Assembly: GCF_005771675.1 (NCBI RefSeq)
Contig: NZ_VAJM01000018.1
Coordinates: 28,785-92,784, forward strand
From: Hymenobacter jeollabukensis
Lineage (GTDB): Bacteria > Bacteroidota > Bacteroidia > Cytophagales > Hymenobacteraceae
Direction of reading: 5' to 3'
Length of the DNA: 64,000 bases
Shown: positions 15,375-24,472 of the stretch, piece by piece
Layout: every line of letters begins with the position of its first letter
How positions within the stretch are numbered: position 1 is the stretch's first letter
The notes under the pieces: generated by a model
Seen by the model: only the letters and a program-made list of their open reading frames with translations
Databases searched by the model: none
What the model was told of the DNA's origin: nothing
Position numbers and translations under genes: made by a program

Positions 15375-15399
15375 AAGTTTGGTACAAAGGTTAAACGAG
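15363..15399 (+). repeat. 35-bp junction repeat, copy 1
   Basis: Core GGYCTTGGTTAAAAGTTTG followed by GTACAAARGTTAAACGAG. Read in one frame it encodes ALVKSLVQRLNEEL and stays open to a TAA at 15450. Other copies: 15786-15813 (minus), 25430-25466 (minus), 30496-30523 (minus), and a weak one at 30205-30230 (plus). Copies 1 and 2 face each other across ~450 bp in which no gene is seen. Confidence 0.65.
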
Positions 15400-15877
15400 G
15401 AATTGGAAATTGTCTCCCAATTAAATGTATACAAGGCTTCTACGTCATAACAGAGGGCTTTCCAAGGTTTCACCGCAGCAGTTAAACTGGTCTTGCCGGT
15501 TGCACAGCTGCCAGCTTACAAGCAAGCCGTTATCATCTCTGGCATGCTGCTGAGTTGCTGGCCTGAAGTCCAGATGCAGTCAGAGTCCCAATGAAGGCCG
15601 AACAGGTCAACAAGGTGGGGCCTAGAAGCGACACCGGTGGCCCCACTTTCTGGCTCCATTTTCTGCTACTCAACCGCCACTGATTAATGGGGGCCAGCAA
15701 GGTGTACCTTTCTGGTTCCCCGCAGCCGCAGTTAGCGGGCGTCGGCATGCCTCTACACCAAGCTGCCAAACAGCTACCCGTTATACTTTTGTACTAAACT
15801 TTTAACCAAGACCAATAGCTTGTCTTGTTTGGAGTAGCCTTCGGCCCGCAATGGAGCAATGACCTCCTGCATGACTA
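15375..15877. other. 503-bp gap bounded by inverted junction repeats
   Basis: No gene is supported. Junction-repeat copies lie at both ends in opposite orientation. At the right end the minus strand reads …VVMQEVIAPLRAEGYSKQ… then LLVLVKSLVQKYNG, a short coding-like fragment. The layout could be a decayed small mobile unit or recombination debris. Confidence 0.45.
15786..15813 (-). repeat. 35-bp junction repeat, copy 2
   Basis: Minus-strand copy with GGTCTTGGTTAAAAGTTTAG then TACAAAAG; encodes LVLVKSLVQKYNG and then stops. Inverted relative to copy 1. Confidence 0.6.
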
Positions 15878-16969
15878 CTACGTCGGCTCGCGCACATCCA
15901 CCAGGCGTACGGGCTGCTGGCGGCCGCGCAGCGTTATCTGCCCCAACTCCCGCAGTTCGTAGGCGGGCAGGTTGCCCAGCCGCTCCCGCAGCTCCTGCGA
16001 CACCAGCAGGCGGCTGCCCAACGCGTTGCATTCGGCCTGAATACGGGCGGTGGTGTTGAGCGCGTCGCCGTGGTAGACCAACTCGCTTTTAATGTCGCCC
16101 ACCTGCGTGGCCATGACGCGGCCGAGGTGGGCGCCGGCCTTGAATTCGGGCACCACGCCGTAGCGGCGGCGGTAGTACGCCTGCCGCGCCGCAATGACGC
16201 GGGTGAAGGCAAAAAAGCACTCCAGACAGCGCGCGTGCGCCGCTCCCACGGCCGTGGGCCAGGTCAGCACGGCTTCGTCCCCGACGTATTGGTAAATCTC
16301 GCCCCGGCTGGCGACCACCGGCGCGCTCAGGTCCAGGAAAAAGTCGCTGATGAACTGGCTGTAGCGTTCTTCCCCCAGCTGTTCGGCCAGGCCGGTGGAG
16401 TTTTTGACGTCGAGAAACAAAAAGATGCGGTGCTCGGCCACGGGCTTCAGGTAGCGGCCCGTCAGCAGCCCCAGCAGCACCCGCGGGCCGATTTTGCGGC
16501 TGACCTGGTAGGCGAGAATGGTAGCCAGCAAGCTCAAGCCATACAAAGCGAGCATTTGCGCAAACGCCCCCGTGCCCACCGTAAAACGGGCAGCCGAGGC
16601 CGTCGCGAGCCGGGCCGTCGCGTCCGTCGCCCCTTGCTGGAGCCACGTTACCACCCCGCGGCCCGCCACCACAAAACCGGCCGAGAGCACCAGGTGCAGG
16701 CCCAGGGCCAGGCCGACGGTCACCAACAGGGGCTGGCGCGCCAGAAACCGCGGCAGCACCCGCACCTCCAGCACCCCAATCAACAGGCCTACCGGATAGC
16801 CCACCAGCAGAACCACGACCCCACGCAGCACGCTCGGACCGCTGATTAAAGCCGCCCCGATTTCCAGCAGCGCCATGAACAGCAGGGCCACGCTGGCTTC
16901 GGCCCGAAAGCGGTAACGGTCCAGCGCCGAGGGCCGGGGCAATTGGGGCAGCAGGGGGGCGGTGAACAT
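15878..16969 (-). CDS. Membrane-anchored class III adenylate/guanylate cyclase
   Basis: A 363-residue protein with about four membrane segments in residues 20-165 and a cytoplasmic class III cyclase domain after about 195. Motifs: FLFLDVKNST (metal-binding Asp), EIYQYVGDEAVLTW (second Asp), and GDALNTTARIQAE carrying the transition-state Asn and Arg. This points to cyclic nucleotide synthesis from ATP or GTP; substrate-specifying residues were not resolved. It is the last gene of the minus-strand efflux operon, an unusual partner for a drug exporter. Confidence 0.85.
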   Translation of the reverse strand: MFTAPLLPQLPRPSALDRYRFRAEASVALLFMALLEIGAALISGPSVLRGVVVLLVGYPVGLLIGVLEVRVLPRFLARQPLLVTVGLALGLHLVLSAGFVVAGRGVVTWLQQGATDATARLATASAARFTVGTGAFAQMLALYGLSLLATILAYQVSRKIGPRVLLGLLTGRYLKPVAEHRIFLFLDVKNSTGLAEQLGEERYSQFISDFFLDLSAPVVASRGEIYQYVGDEAVLTWPTAVGAAHARCLECFFAFTRVIAARQAYYRRRYGVVPEFKAGAHLGRVMATQVGDIKSELVYHGDALNTTARIQAECNALGSRLLVSQELRERLGNLPAYELRELGQITLRGRQQPVRLVDVREPT

Positions 16970-17034
16970 GAGAGAATAGGCGAAAAGGGTGGGGCAAGCC
17001 GGAGCAGGCCGATACAGACTTTTTGGTGCCCGAT

Positions 17035-17361
17035 TCAGGCCGCCCGGGGCAGGTGCCGGCGTACGCAGGCCACCACGTCGCCGAGGGTAGCAAGGGCGGC
17101 TACTTCCGCGTTCGGCAGGTCCAGCCCGAACTCCGTTTCGAGGTCGAGCGCCAGCTCCTGCCGGTCAAGCGAACTCAGGTGCAGGTCTTCGGTTAGGCGT
17201 AAGCCGGCTTGCCAACGGCGGTGCCCGACCAGCACGTGGCGCAACGCCCGGGCAATGCGCCGCCGGACCGTGCGGCGGGGCGCCAACGGGGTTGAACGGC
17301 CTGTCATGGTAAGGCTCAGCAGTTCGGGGCGTAGGGAATCAGGAGTGTGCATGGGTAGCAC
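17035..17361 (-). CDS. Acyl-carrier-protein-like protein
   Basis: The 108-residue frame (or 90 from an inner Met at 17307) has a basic, Arg-rich N-terminus and an ACP-like C-terminal half: DLHLSSLDRQELALDLETEF then LPNAEVAALATLGDVVACV. The Ser in LSSLD is at the phosphopantetheine position of DSL motifs, with Ser replacing the usual Asp. The basic extension is atypical of housekeeping ACP. Placement in an efflux operon suggests an acyl-modifying or lipid-related role, which is inference. Confidence 0.65.
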   Translation of the reverse strand: MLPMHTPDSLRPELLSLTMTGRSTPLAPRRTVRRRIARALRHVLVGHRRWQAGLRLTEDLHLSSLDRQELALDLETEFGLDLPNAEVAALATLGDVVACVRRHLPRAA

Positions 17362-17374
17362 TGGCTGAAGGCCG

Positions 17375-17824
17375 TCAGGGGGCCGTGCGCTTGAACGTGA
17401 GGGTGCGGGTCATCAGCAGCACGCGGCCCTGCACGCGCAGGGTGTTGGCATCGTCGAGCCAGGCGGTGGCCGGAATGTGCTTGCCGAACCGGGAGGCGTA
17501 GAGCGTGCCGCCGGTGAACTTGCCTTCGCCGGGGTTCCAGCGCAGGTTCCAGAACATGTCGGTGCCGACGATGTCGCGGCCGCGCAGGCGGAGGTCGGGG
17601 TTCTGCGTGTCCTTGGGAGGCACCCCAGGCCCTATCACCAGAATGGTGGCGCGCCACCGGCCGGCGTGCTGGCTGACCTGAATTTTGTACTGCCCTTCAT
17701 CGTGCAGCCAGATGCCCGCTGGGTTGGGTGCCTGGACCGAGGCGGCGGCCAGGGGCCAGGCCGTGGCTGCCAGCAGGAGCGCGGCCCGGTAGCCCGCCTG
17801 CGCGGGCGATAAAAGCAAAGCCAT
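17375..17824 (-). CDS. DUF2147-like exported protein
   Basis: A 149-residue protein with a signal peptide (residues ~8-28, cleaved near AAASVQA). The mature part follows DUF2147: PAGIWLHDEGQYKIQVSQ, DTQNPDLRLRGRDIVGTDM, TGGTLYASRFGK, and TLRVQGRVLLMTRTLTFKR. The family is a small periplasmic beta-barrel-like protein of unknown role. It sits 46 bp after the permease gene in the operon. Confidence 0.75.
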   Translation of the reverse strand: MALLLSPAQAGYRAALLLAATAWPLAAASVQAPNPAGIWLHDEGQYKIQVSQHAGRWRATILVIGPGVPPKDTQNPDLRLRGRDIVGTDMFWNLRWNPGEGKFTGGTLYASRFGKHIPATAWLDDANTLRVQGRVLLMTRTLTFKRTAP

Positions 17825-17869
17825 AAGGGTTGGATGGGGTATGTGGTGGAACAGAAGGTTAGCCAGTTG

Positions 17870-18988
17870 CTAGCCCGATGTTTTGCGGTAGCGCCACACG
17901 GCCAGCGTGTTCACCACCACAGCCATGCCTAGCAGCGTGAGTACGGGCGTGAGCACATCGCGCAGGGTGCTGCCCTTGAGCAGGATGCGCCGGGCAATGT
18001 CGATGATGTAGAGGAGCGGGTTAAGGCGGTCGATGGCCCGCGCCCAGGCCGGCATGTACTCGGTGGGCGTGAACAGCCCGCAGAGCAGGATGAAGATTAT
18101 CAGGAAGAAAAACGACACGAACAGGGCCTGCTGCTGGGTTTGGCTGACTGAGGAAATGAGCAGTCCCAAGCCCAGTGGCACTGCCAGAAATACGGCCATG
18201 ATGCCGTAGAGCAGCGGCACGCTGCCCACCATGGGCACGTGAAACAGGAAGCGCGCGAGCAGCAGTCCGATGGTGAACTGGTACAAGCCCGCCACCCAGA
18301 ACGGCAGCAGCTTGCCCAGGATAAACTGCCACTTGCGGATGGGCGTCACGTTGAGCTGCTCGATGGTGCCGATTTCCTTTTCGCGCACGATGTTGAGCGT
18401 GGCCACCATCATCACAATCAGGCTGATGATTTCGACCAGAATGCCGGGCACCATGAAGGTTTTGTAGTTGAGCAGCGGGTTGTACCAGTAAGCCGGCACC
18501 ACTTCCAGGCCGCGCACCTCGCTCACGGTGGCCGCTACCGTGGCCGGGCGGCCCTCGCCCTGGTAGGCCTGCACGATGCTGCTGGCGTAGGAGCTGGCCA
18601 GGCCGGCCTTCACGTTGTCGAGGGCATTGACCAGCAGCTGCACCCGCGCCCGGCCGCCGCGCACCAGGTCGCGCTCAAACTGCGGGGGAATAACCAGCAC
18701 CAGGTCGGCGCGGCCATCGAGCAGGTCCTGCTCGGCAGCCCGGCTGGTGGGACGCGTCTGCACCAGCCGGAAGTAGGGCGTGTACTGAAACTGGTTGAGC
18801 AGGCGGCGTGCGGCCGGGCTGTGGTCCTGGTCGACCACGGCCAGGTTGAGGTTCTTGATTTCGTAGTTGGCCGCGAACGAGAGCAGCACCAGCTGCATGA
18901 TGGGCGCCACCAGCAGCAGCCCCAGCAGCGAGCGGTTGCGCCGCAGCTGCCGCACTTCTTTTTCCAGCAAAAACCAGACGGTACGCAT
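17870..18988 (-). CDS. ABC-2 type transporter permease (YbhR/YhhJ type)
   Basis: A 372-residue permease. The N-terminal membrane helix is followed by a large extracytoplasmic domain (about 45-170) and five C-terminal membrane segments. RKWQFILGKLLPFWVAGLYQF and the conserved NIVREKEIGTIEQLNVTP loop are signature ABC-2 features. It pairs with the adjacent permease at 19083-20192 and the two ATPases, in the YbhFSR layout. Substrate unknown. Confidence 0.9.
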   Translation of the reverse strand: MRTVWFLLEKEVRQLRRNRSLLGLLLVAPIMQLVLLSFAANYEIKNLNLAVVDQDHSPAARRLLNQFQYTPYFRLVQTRPTSRAAEQDLLDGRADLVLVIPPQFERDLVRGGRARVQLLVNALDNVKAGLASSYASSIVQAYQGEGRPATVAATVSEVRGLEVVPAYWYNPLLNYKTFMVPGILVEIISLIVMMVATLNIVREKEIGTIEQLNVTPIRKWQFILGKLLPFWVAGLYQFTIGLLLARFLFHVPMVGSVPLLYGIMAVFLAVPLGLGLLISSVSQTQQQALFVSFFFLIIFILLCGLFTPTEYMPAWARAIDRLNPLLYIIDIARRILLKGSTLRDVLTPVLTLLGMAVVVNTLAVWRYRKTSG

Positions 18989-19082
18989 AGGCGGTGAGGG
19001 GTAAGATGGGGAGGTTAATTTGATGTTTTGGCTGGGTCAGGGGGTGAGGCTCACGGCAGGCGCGTAGCAGCCTATTCCCCCA

Positions 19083-20192
19083 CTAGGCCAGCCGGTTTTT
19101 CAGCGAGCCCAGCGCCAGCAGGAGCAGCCCGCCGGCCATGCCCGCGAGCACGGCCGTTTCGCGCCACAGCTCGCGCAGGCCCAAGCCTTTTATCATGATG
19201 CCTTTCAGAATGACGATGTAGTAACGCGCCGGAATGATGCGCGAGACCGTTTGCAGGGGCAGCGGCATGCTTTCGAGGGGAAACAGAAAGCCGCTGAGAA
19301 TGAGCGTGGGCAGTAGCAGACTCAGCATGGAGGTGAGCATGGCCGTTTGCTGCGAGGCGGCGCGGGTTGAAATCAGCACGCCCAGCGTGAGGGCCACCAG
19401 AATGTAGAGCAGCGTCTCGGCCAGCAGCAGGGCCAGGCTGCCGCGCTGCGGGATGTCGAGCACCCACACGCCGAGCGCCAGGATGATGAGCCCGTTGATA
19501 AACGAGAGCAGGAAGTAGGGCAGAATCTTGCCGATGATGATGGGCAACTGCCGCATGGGCGAGACGAGCAGCACTTCCATGGTGCCCGTCTCCTTCTCGC
19601 GGGCAATGGTGATGCTCGTGAGCATGGCCGAGACCAGCAGCAGAATCAGGGCCATCGTACCCGGCACGAAGGTGTAGGCGGCCTTCAGGCCGGGGTTGAA
19701 GTAGAGCCGGGCGACGGCCTCCACGCGCGGGCCCGCGCCGGCCGGGCGCTTGGTGTGTTCCTGCTCGTAGGTTTTGATGATGGCCGTGGCGTAGTTCACT
19801 AAGCTGACCGCCGTGTTCTGGTCCGAGGCATCGGCCACGAGCTGCACCTGGGCGTGGCCCAGGTGGTCGAGGTCGCGGGAGAAGCCCACCGGAAAGACGA
19901 CGGCCAGCTTCACGTGGCCCTGGCGGAAGGCGGCGGCCACGTCGGGGTAGCTGGTGGCGTAGTCGCGCAGCCCGAAGTAGCCCGACGAAAACAGCCGGTG
20001 CTGCACCTGCTGCGCGTGCTGGCCCTTGTCAAAGTCGAGCACCGCCACGTCGGCGTTCTTGATTTCGTTGGTCAGCGCGAAGCCGAACAGCGTGACCAGG
20101 GCCACGGGCATGCCGAAGAGAATGAGCAGCGTGCGCGGGTCGCGGAAAATGTGGTAGAACTCTTTCCGCACGAACATCAGGAAGGATTTCAT
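19083..20192 (-). CDS. ABC-2 type transporter permease (YbhS type)
   Basis: A 369-residue paralogue of the next permease, with the same topology: helix 1, a large loop, the conserved ITIAREKETGTMEVLLVSPM cytoplasmic loop, and five more membrane segments. Together the two permeases form the heterodimeric channel. It lies 77 bp after the ATPase gene. Confidence 0.92.
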   Translation of the reverse strand: MKSFLMFVRKEFYHIFRDPRTLLILFGMPVALVTLFGFALTNEIKNADVAVLDFDKGQHAQQVQHRLFSSGYFGLRDYATSYPDVAAAFRQGHVKLAVVFPVGFSRDLDHLGHAQVQLVADASDQNTAVSLVNYATAIIKTYEQEHTKRPAGAGPRVEAVARLYFNPGLKAAYTFVPGTMALILLLVSAMLTSITIAREKETGTMEVLLVSPMRQLPIIIGKILPYFLLSFINGLIILALGVWVLDIPQRGSLALLLAETLLYILVALTLGVLISTRAASQQTAMLTSMLSLLLPTLILSGFLFPLESMPLPLQTVSRIIPARYYIVILKGIMIKGLGLRELWRETAVLAGMAGGLLLLALGSLKNRLA

Positions 20193-20269
20193 GGCTGTTT
20201 TTTAGTTTTCGATTCCTCGTTGTCAGTTGTTTGCGCGTTCCTACTCCTTCATCCGCCTGGCTGCGGCCT

Positions 20270-21052
20270 CTACTCCACGTTCTTCGCGCCCCGCGCCAGG
20301 TGCAGGAACACCTCGTCCATCGAGGCCACGCCGAACTGCCGCTTAAGGCCGGCCGGGGTATCCAGGGCGTCAATCCGGCCGTCGACCATGATGCTGACCC
20401 GGTCGCAGTACTCGGCCTCGTCCATGTAGTGGGTGGTAATGAAAATGGTCACGCCCCGCGCGGCGGCCTCGTAGATGAGGTCCCAGAACTGGCGCCGGGT
20501 GATGGGGTCAACGCCGCCAGTGGGCTCGTCGAGGAAGATGACGGCCGGCTCGTGGAGCAGGGCCACCGAAAAGGCCAGCTTCTGCTTCCAGCCCAGCGGC
20601 AGGCTGCCCACCAGCGTGTCGCGCTCGGCTGCCAGGCCCAGGCGCTGGAGCAGGGCCGTGGTTTTCTCGCGGATGGCGGCCGTTTTCAGCCCGTACACCC
20701 CGCCGTAGAAGCGGATGTTTTCGCGCACCGTGAGGTCTTCGTAAAGCGAGAACTTCTGGCTCATGTAGCCGATGTGCTGCTTGATGCGCTCGGGCTCGCG
20801 GAACACGTCGCACCCGGCCACCGTGGCCGCGCCCTCCGTGGGCCCCAGCAGGCCGCAGAGCATGCGCATGGCCGTGGTTTTGCCCGCCCCGTTGGCCCCG
20901 AGGAAGCCGAAAATCTCGCCAGCGGCCACCTCGAAGCTGATGCCATTCACGGCCACGAAGTCGCCGAAGCGCTTGGTGAGCTGCTGGCAGGTGATGACGG
21001 GGCCGGCCGCCGAAGCCCTGCCCGCGGCGGCGTTATTGGGCGGGTTGGTCAT
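20270..21052 (-). CDS. ABC transporter ATP-binding protein
   Basis: From the ATG at 21052 the protein has 260 residues, with Walker A GANGAGKT at 52-59, Walker B (VIFLDEPTGGVDP) and the His-switch (ITTHYMDEAEYCD). The signature is degenerate (LPLGWKQKL instead of LSGG), which in heterodimeric ABC pairs often marks the less active site. The gene overlaps the other ATPase by 20 bp, so YbhF, a fused double ATPase in E. coli, is here two proteins. Confidence 0.9.
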   Translation of the reverse strand: MTNPPNNAAAGRASAAGPVITCQQLTKRFGDFVAVNGISFEVAAGEIFGFLGANGAGKTTAMRMLCGLLGPTEGAATVAGCDVFREPERIKQHIGYMSQKFSLYEDLTVRENIRFYGGVYGLKTAAIREKTTALLQRLGLAAERDTLVGSLPLGWKQKLAFSVALLHEPAVIFLDEPTGGVDPITRRQFWDLIYEAAARGVTIFITTHYMDEAEYCDRVSIMVDGRIDALDTPAGLKRQFGVASMDEVFLHLARGAKNVE

Positions 21053-21986
21053 GAGCGGAGTTAGGGGAAGGCTGCCGTTGGGCGAGTAAGTCCATAAACG
21101 TGTCTTCGATGGTGGCCTCGACGGGCTCGACCACCACCCCGGTGTGGCCGTGGCCCGTGAGGTAGGCCGTGAGCCGGGCGGCCGCATCCGGGGCCGGCTG
21201 GCGGAGGCTGAGGTGGGCCGCTTCGCCGAAGGCGTAGCAGCTGTGCGCGGCCGGGTAGGCGCGCAGGTCCTGCAGCAGCGGGTGCATGCGGGCAGCCCGC
21301 ACCGCGTACAGCGGCCAGGGGTAAGCCGCGCGCAGGGCCGCCGGCGTGTCGATGCGCAGCACCTGGCCTTCCTGCAGCAGCGCCACCCGCTCGCACAGGG
21401 CGGCTTCGTCCATGTAGGGCGTGGAGACGACGATGGTAATGCCCCGGGCCTTGAGCGTGCCGAGCATGTGCCAGAACTCCTGCCGCGAGACGGCGTCGAC
21501 GCCCGTGGTGGGCTCGTCGAGCAGCAGCACCTGGGGCTTGTGAATGAGCGCGCAGCACAAGGCCAGCTTCTGCTTCATGCCCCCGGACAGGGCCCCGGAC
21601 CGGCGGTTTTTGAACGGAGCCAATTGCTCGTAAATGTCTTTGACCAACTCGTAGTTTTCGGCTACGGTGGTGCGGAACACGGCGGCGAAAAATTCCAGGT
21701 TCTCCTGCACCGTCAGGTCGGGGTAGAGCGAGAACTTGCCCGGCATATAGCCCACCACGTTGCGGATGGCGCGGAAGTCGCGCACCACGTCGTGACCGGC
21801 TACGGTGGCCGTGCCGGCATCGGCCAGCAGCAGCGTGGTCAGGATGCGGAAGAGCGTAGTTTTGCCCGCCCCATCGGGCCCGATGAGCCCGAACAGCTCG
21901 CCCGCTTCCACGGCCAGGCTTATGTCGCGCACGGCGGGGGTGGTGCCGTACGATTTGCTGATGTTCAAAAGTTCAACGGCGGGCAT
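21033..21986 (-). CDS. ABC transporter ATP-binding protein with canonical signature
   Basis: A 317-residue ATPase: Walker A GPDGAGKT at 36-43, the full signature LSGGMKQKL, Walker B VLLLDEPTTGVD and the switch region VVSTPYMDEAALCE, where Pro replaces the usual switch His (TPYMDEA versus THYMDEA). A C-terminal extension of about 90 residues follows. It is the partner of the ATPase at 20270. Confidence 0.9.
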   Translation of the reverse strand: MPAVELLNISKSYGTTPAVRDISLAVEAGELFGLIGPDGAGKTTLFRILTTLLLADAGTATVAGHDVVRDFRAIRNVVGYMPGKFSLYPDLTVQENLEFFAAVFRTTVAENYELVKDIYEQLAPFKNRRSGALSGGMKQKLALCCALIHKPQVLLLDEPTTGVDAVSRQEFWHMLGTLKARGITIVVSTPYMDEAALCERVALLQEGQVLRIDTPAALRAAYPWPLYAVRAARMHPLLQDLRAYPAAHSCYAFGEAAHLSLRQPAPDAAARLTAYLTGHGHTGVVVEPVEATIEDTFMDLLAQRQPSPNSAHDQPAQ

Positions 21987-22001
21987 AGGGTCGGCGGGGG
22001 G

Positions 22002-22916
22002 TTAAAACAGCACATCGGCGGGCATGCCGATTTTGAGGCTGCCGTCGTTGGGCACGGCGACTTTCAGGGCGTACACCAGGTTCACCCGGTCTTCCTTGGT
22101 TTGAATCACCTTGGGCGTGAACTCCGCCTTGCTGGCAATCCACTGCACCCGGCCGGCGTATTCCCGGCGCTGGTCCCCGGGCGCATCCACCAATACCTTC
22201 ACCGCTTGCCGCAGCTTGACGCGGGTGAGCTGGTCGCCGGCCACGTAGGCCCGCAGAATCAGGGTTTTCGTGTCCCCGATTTTGTAGAGCGGCTGGCCGT
22301 AGTTCACCACCTCGCTGGGCTCGACGTACACCGTGAGCACGGTGCCGGCCACGGGGTTTACCACCCGGCTTTGGCGCAGCTGGTCGCTCACCTGTCGCAC
22401 CTGCTCCCGGAGCGGGGCCGCCTGGGCGGCGGTGCCGCTGGCCTGCGTACCCAGGGCCGAGCGCTGGGCGGCCACTTGCTGGCGGGCCACGGCGATTTGG
22501 TAGTCGAGGTCGTCGAGTTGCTTGGCCGGCACGGCGTCGGCTTTCACCAGGCTCACTACCCGTTTGCGCTCGCGCTGCAGGTTGGCCACCTGCTGCTCCA
22601 GGGCCCCTACCTGCGCGGCCACGTTGGGCGTTTGCTGGCGCACAGCCTGCTGACTGGCCTGCAGCTGGCGCTTGCGCAGGTAGAGCTGGGTGGTGTCGAT
22701 GACGCCCACTTCGCGGCCGGCGGGCAGCTCGTCGCCTTCGGCTACGCCCAGGCGCAGCAGCTGCCCCTGGGCCTGGGCCGCCACTACATATTCAGTGGTT
22801 TCGAAATTACCGGAGGCGTCGAAGCGCGGCGCTTCGGGCTGGCAGGCCGCCAGCAGGGCCAGGGCCAGCAGCAAACCGGGGTTCTTGCCGCCGGCAAAGC
22901 TAAAGGGAGCGTTCAT
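22002..22916 (-). CDS. HlyD-family membrane fusion lipoprotein of an ABC efflux pump
   Basis: The 304-residue protein begins with a lipoprotein signal (LLLALALLAAC, lipidated Cys at 25), followed by a barrel-sandwich hybrid half, a long coiled-coil hairpin (about 75-170) and a beta-barrel domain (GTVLTVYVEPSEVVNYGQP, YKIGDTKTLILRAYVAGDQL). It links the inner-membrane ABC transporter to TolC. The ATG overlaps the preceding stop by 4 bp. Confidence 0.9.
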   Translation of the reverse strand: MNAPFSFAGGKNPGLLLALALLAACQPEAPRFDASGNFETTEYVVAAQAQGQLLRLGVAEGDELPAGREVGVIDTTQLYLRKRQLQASQQAVRQQTPNVAAQVGALEQQVANLQRERKRVVSLVKADAVPAKQLDDLDYQIAVARQQVAAQRSALGTQASGTAAQAAPLREQVRQVSDQLRQSRVVNPVAGTVLTVYVEPSEVVNYGQPLYKIGDTKTLILRAYVAGDQLTRVKLRQAVKVLVDAPGDQRREYAGRVQWIASKAEFTPKVIQTKEDRVNLVYALKVAVPNDGSLKIGMPADVLF

Positions 22917-23125
22917 GGCAAATCAGGATTAGAGTTGGGGTTCTCGGTGCGGGCCCGGCGCTGGTCGCGGTACACCACGTAGGTAATGAGGAATAGGGAG
23001 AGGTAAGGCAGCGCGAAGCCAATGCCAAACCAGCGCCAAAAGGAGCGGCCGTGGCTGGTGGCCATGTAACCGGTGATGATGGGCATAAGCCATAAGGGCC
23101 ACAGCAGGCCGATGATAACTTCCAT
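22913..23125 (-). CDS. Small membrane protein in the efflux operon
   Basis: A 70-residue protein with two membrane segments (residues 4-20 and 34-51) and a polar C-terminus. It lies between the TolC-like gene (9 bp) and the HlyD gene (ATGA overlap), so it is translated with the pump. No recognised family; perhaps an accessory subunit. Confidence 0.7.
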   Translation of the reverse strand: MEVIIGLLWPLWLMPIITGYMATSHGRSFWRWFGIGFALPYLSLFLITYVVYRDQRRARTENPNSNPDLP

Positions 23126-23134
23126 GAGTAGGCG

Positions 23135-24433
23135 TTACTGGGAGAGTGACGAGGCGCTCCCGGTGGTTTGATAATCGACCTGGGCCTGGAGCAGCTGCAG
23201 GCGGTGCAGCTGCTCGCTGAGCCGGGCCAGGGTGAGGTTGTTGGCTTCGGTGAAGTAGTCGCCGAAGCCGATGATGCCGTGGTCGAGCTGCACGGCGGCC
23301 GTGGCCTGGATTTTCTGGCGCAGGCCAATCAGCTGCGTGTCGGTTTCAAGCAGGGCCTGGTAGCGGTCAATGGCGGTTTGCTGGCCGGCCCGGGCCACGC
23401 GCTGGATTTGCTCAAAGGCGTCCTGCTGCACGGCCACGGCTTCCTGCCCGAGGCGGAGGGCCTCGCGGTCCTGGCGGCGGGTGTAGTAGTTATTCAGATT
23501 CCAGTTCAGGCGCACCCCGGCAATGCCATAGCCGTGAAAATCATTGCGCAGAAAATCCAGCGTGGGCCGGCCGTAGCCCACCTGGCCGAACAAACTCAGG
23601 CGCGGAGCCAGCCGGGCGTCGGCCAGTTTCTGCTGGCCCGTGAGCAAGGCTTTTTGTTGGGCATACAGCAGCAGCTCCGGCCTTGCGCTGGCGGTCGGCA
23701 ACGCAGCCGGGGGTTCCAGCTGGGTATCGGGGGGCAAGGGTTGGCCCAGCAACTCCCCCAGCTGGCGCAACAGACCGGCCCGCGTGACAGTCAGCTCGCG
23801 CAACAGCTGGTCGAGGTTCAGCACCTCGGCGTCGAGGCGGGCCACGTCCTGGCCGGTGGCCACGCCGCCCTCCCGGCGGGCCAGCAAGGTTTTGCGGCGC
23901 TGCAGCAAGTCGGCGCGCAGCCCCTGGCGCAAGCGGGTGTTCTCGTCGGTGAGCAGCGCGCCGAAATAGAGGCCGTTCACCTGCTCGCGCAGCCGGTACA
24001 GGCCCACGGCCACCTGCTGGTTGCTCACCTGGCCATTCAACGTTTCCAGTTCCTGCTGGCGGCGGGTGACGCCCCCGTCGAACAGGGTCTGGGTGGCGTC
24101 GAGCGTCAGGCGGTACTGGTCTTTGGAGATAGTGGGGATGCTGATGCCCGGCACTTCCAATGGGATTTTGGTCACTTCGCTCTGGTAAGAGGCCTGGCCG
24201 TTGACGGCCAACTGCGGCCGGTACCCCTGCGCGGCTAGTCGCGACCGGTTGTTGGCGGCCTGGGCCTCATTTAGGGCCACCTGGCGCCGCAGCGGGGCGT
24301 GGGCTTCGGCCAGCTCGTAGCACTGGTTCAGCGTCAGGGCGGCGGCAGCCGGGGGCGGCGCAGCGGGTTGCCCTAGCGCGGCGCGGCTGAGCAGTACCAG
24401 CAACAGCAGTAATGGCTTTTTTCTCTTATCCAT
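23135..24433 (-). CDS. TolC-family outer membrane efflux protein
   Basis: A 432-residue protein with a signal peptide (residues 1-21) and the two tandem repeats of long helices and barrel strands typical of TolC/OEP proteins (LTLNQCYELAEAHAPLRRQV early; YGIAGVRLNWNLNNYYTRRQ in the second half). It forms the outer-membrane channel for the ABC pump. The start lies just below a TetR-operator-like palindrome at 24439-24454. Confidence 0.92.
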   Translation of the reverse strand: MDKRKKPLLLLLVLLSRAALGQPAAPPPAAAALTLNQCYELAEAHAPLRRQVALNEAQAANNRSRLAAQGYRPQLAVNGQASYQSEVTKIPLEVPGISIPTISKDQYRLTLDATQTLFDGGVTRRQQELETLNGQVSNQQVAVGLYRLREQVNGLYFGALLTDENTRLRQGLRADLLQRRKTLLARREGGVATGQDVARLDAEVLNLDQLLRELTVTRAGLLRQLGELLGQPLPPDTQLEPPAALPTASARPELLLYAQQKALLTGQQKLADARLAPRLSLFGQVGYGRPTLDFLRNDFHGYGIAGVRLNWNLNNYYTRRQDREALRLGQEAVAVQQDAFEQIQRVARAGQQTAIDRYQALLETDTQLIGLRQKIQATAAVQLDHGIIGFGDYFTEANNLTLARLSEQLHRLQLLQAQVDYQTTGSASSLSQ

Positions 24434-24438
24434 GTGAT

Positions 24439-24454
24439 TTAACTGCTTGGTTAA
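24439..24454. promoter_or_regulatory. TetR-type operator upstream of the tolC-like gene
   Basis: TTAACT-GCTT-GGTTAA is a near-palindrome 6 bp upstream of the TolC-like ATG. It matches TTGACC-GTTT-GGTTAA at 25102-25117 before tetR. Two like sites flanking the repressor gene support a shared operator. Confidence 0.6.
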
Positions 24455-24472
24455 TGAGTGGGCAAAAAAATA

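Noticed and set aside
15363..15813. Integron attC sites for the junction repeats
   Set aside because: GTTAAAC resembles a core site in copies 1 and 3 only; copies 2 and 4 lack it and no integrase is seen.
15363..15813. Terminal repeats of a classic MITE
   Set aside because: The inverted pair lacks a target duplication and the repeat is part of coding-like fragments, so no transposon call is made.
21144..22982. 612-residue plus-strand open frame
   Set aside because: Antisense to the HlyD and ABC ATPase genes; high GC keeps the opposite strand open.
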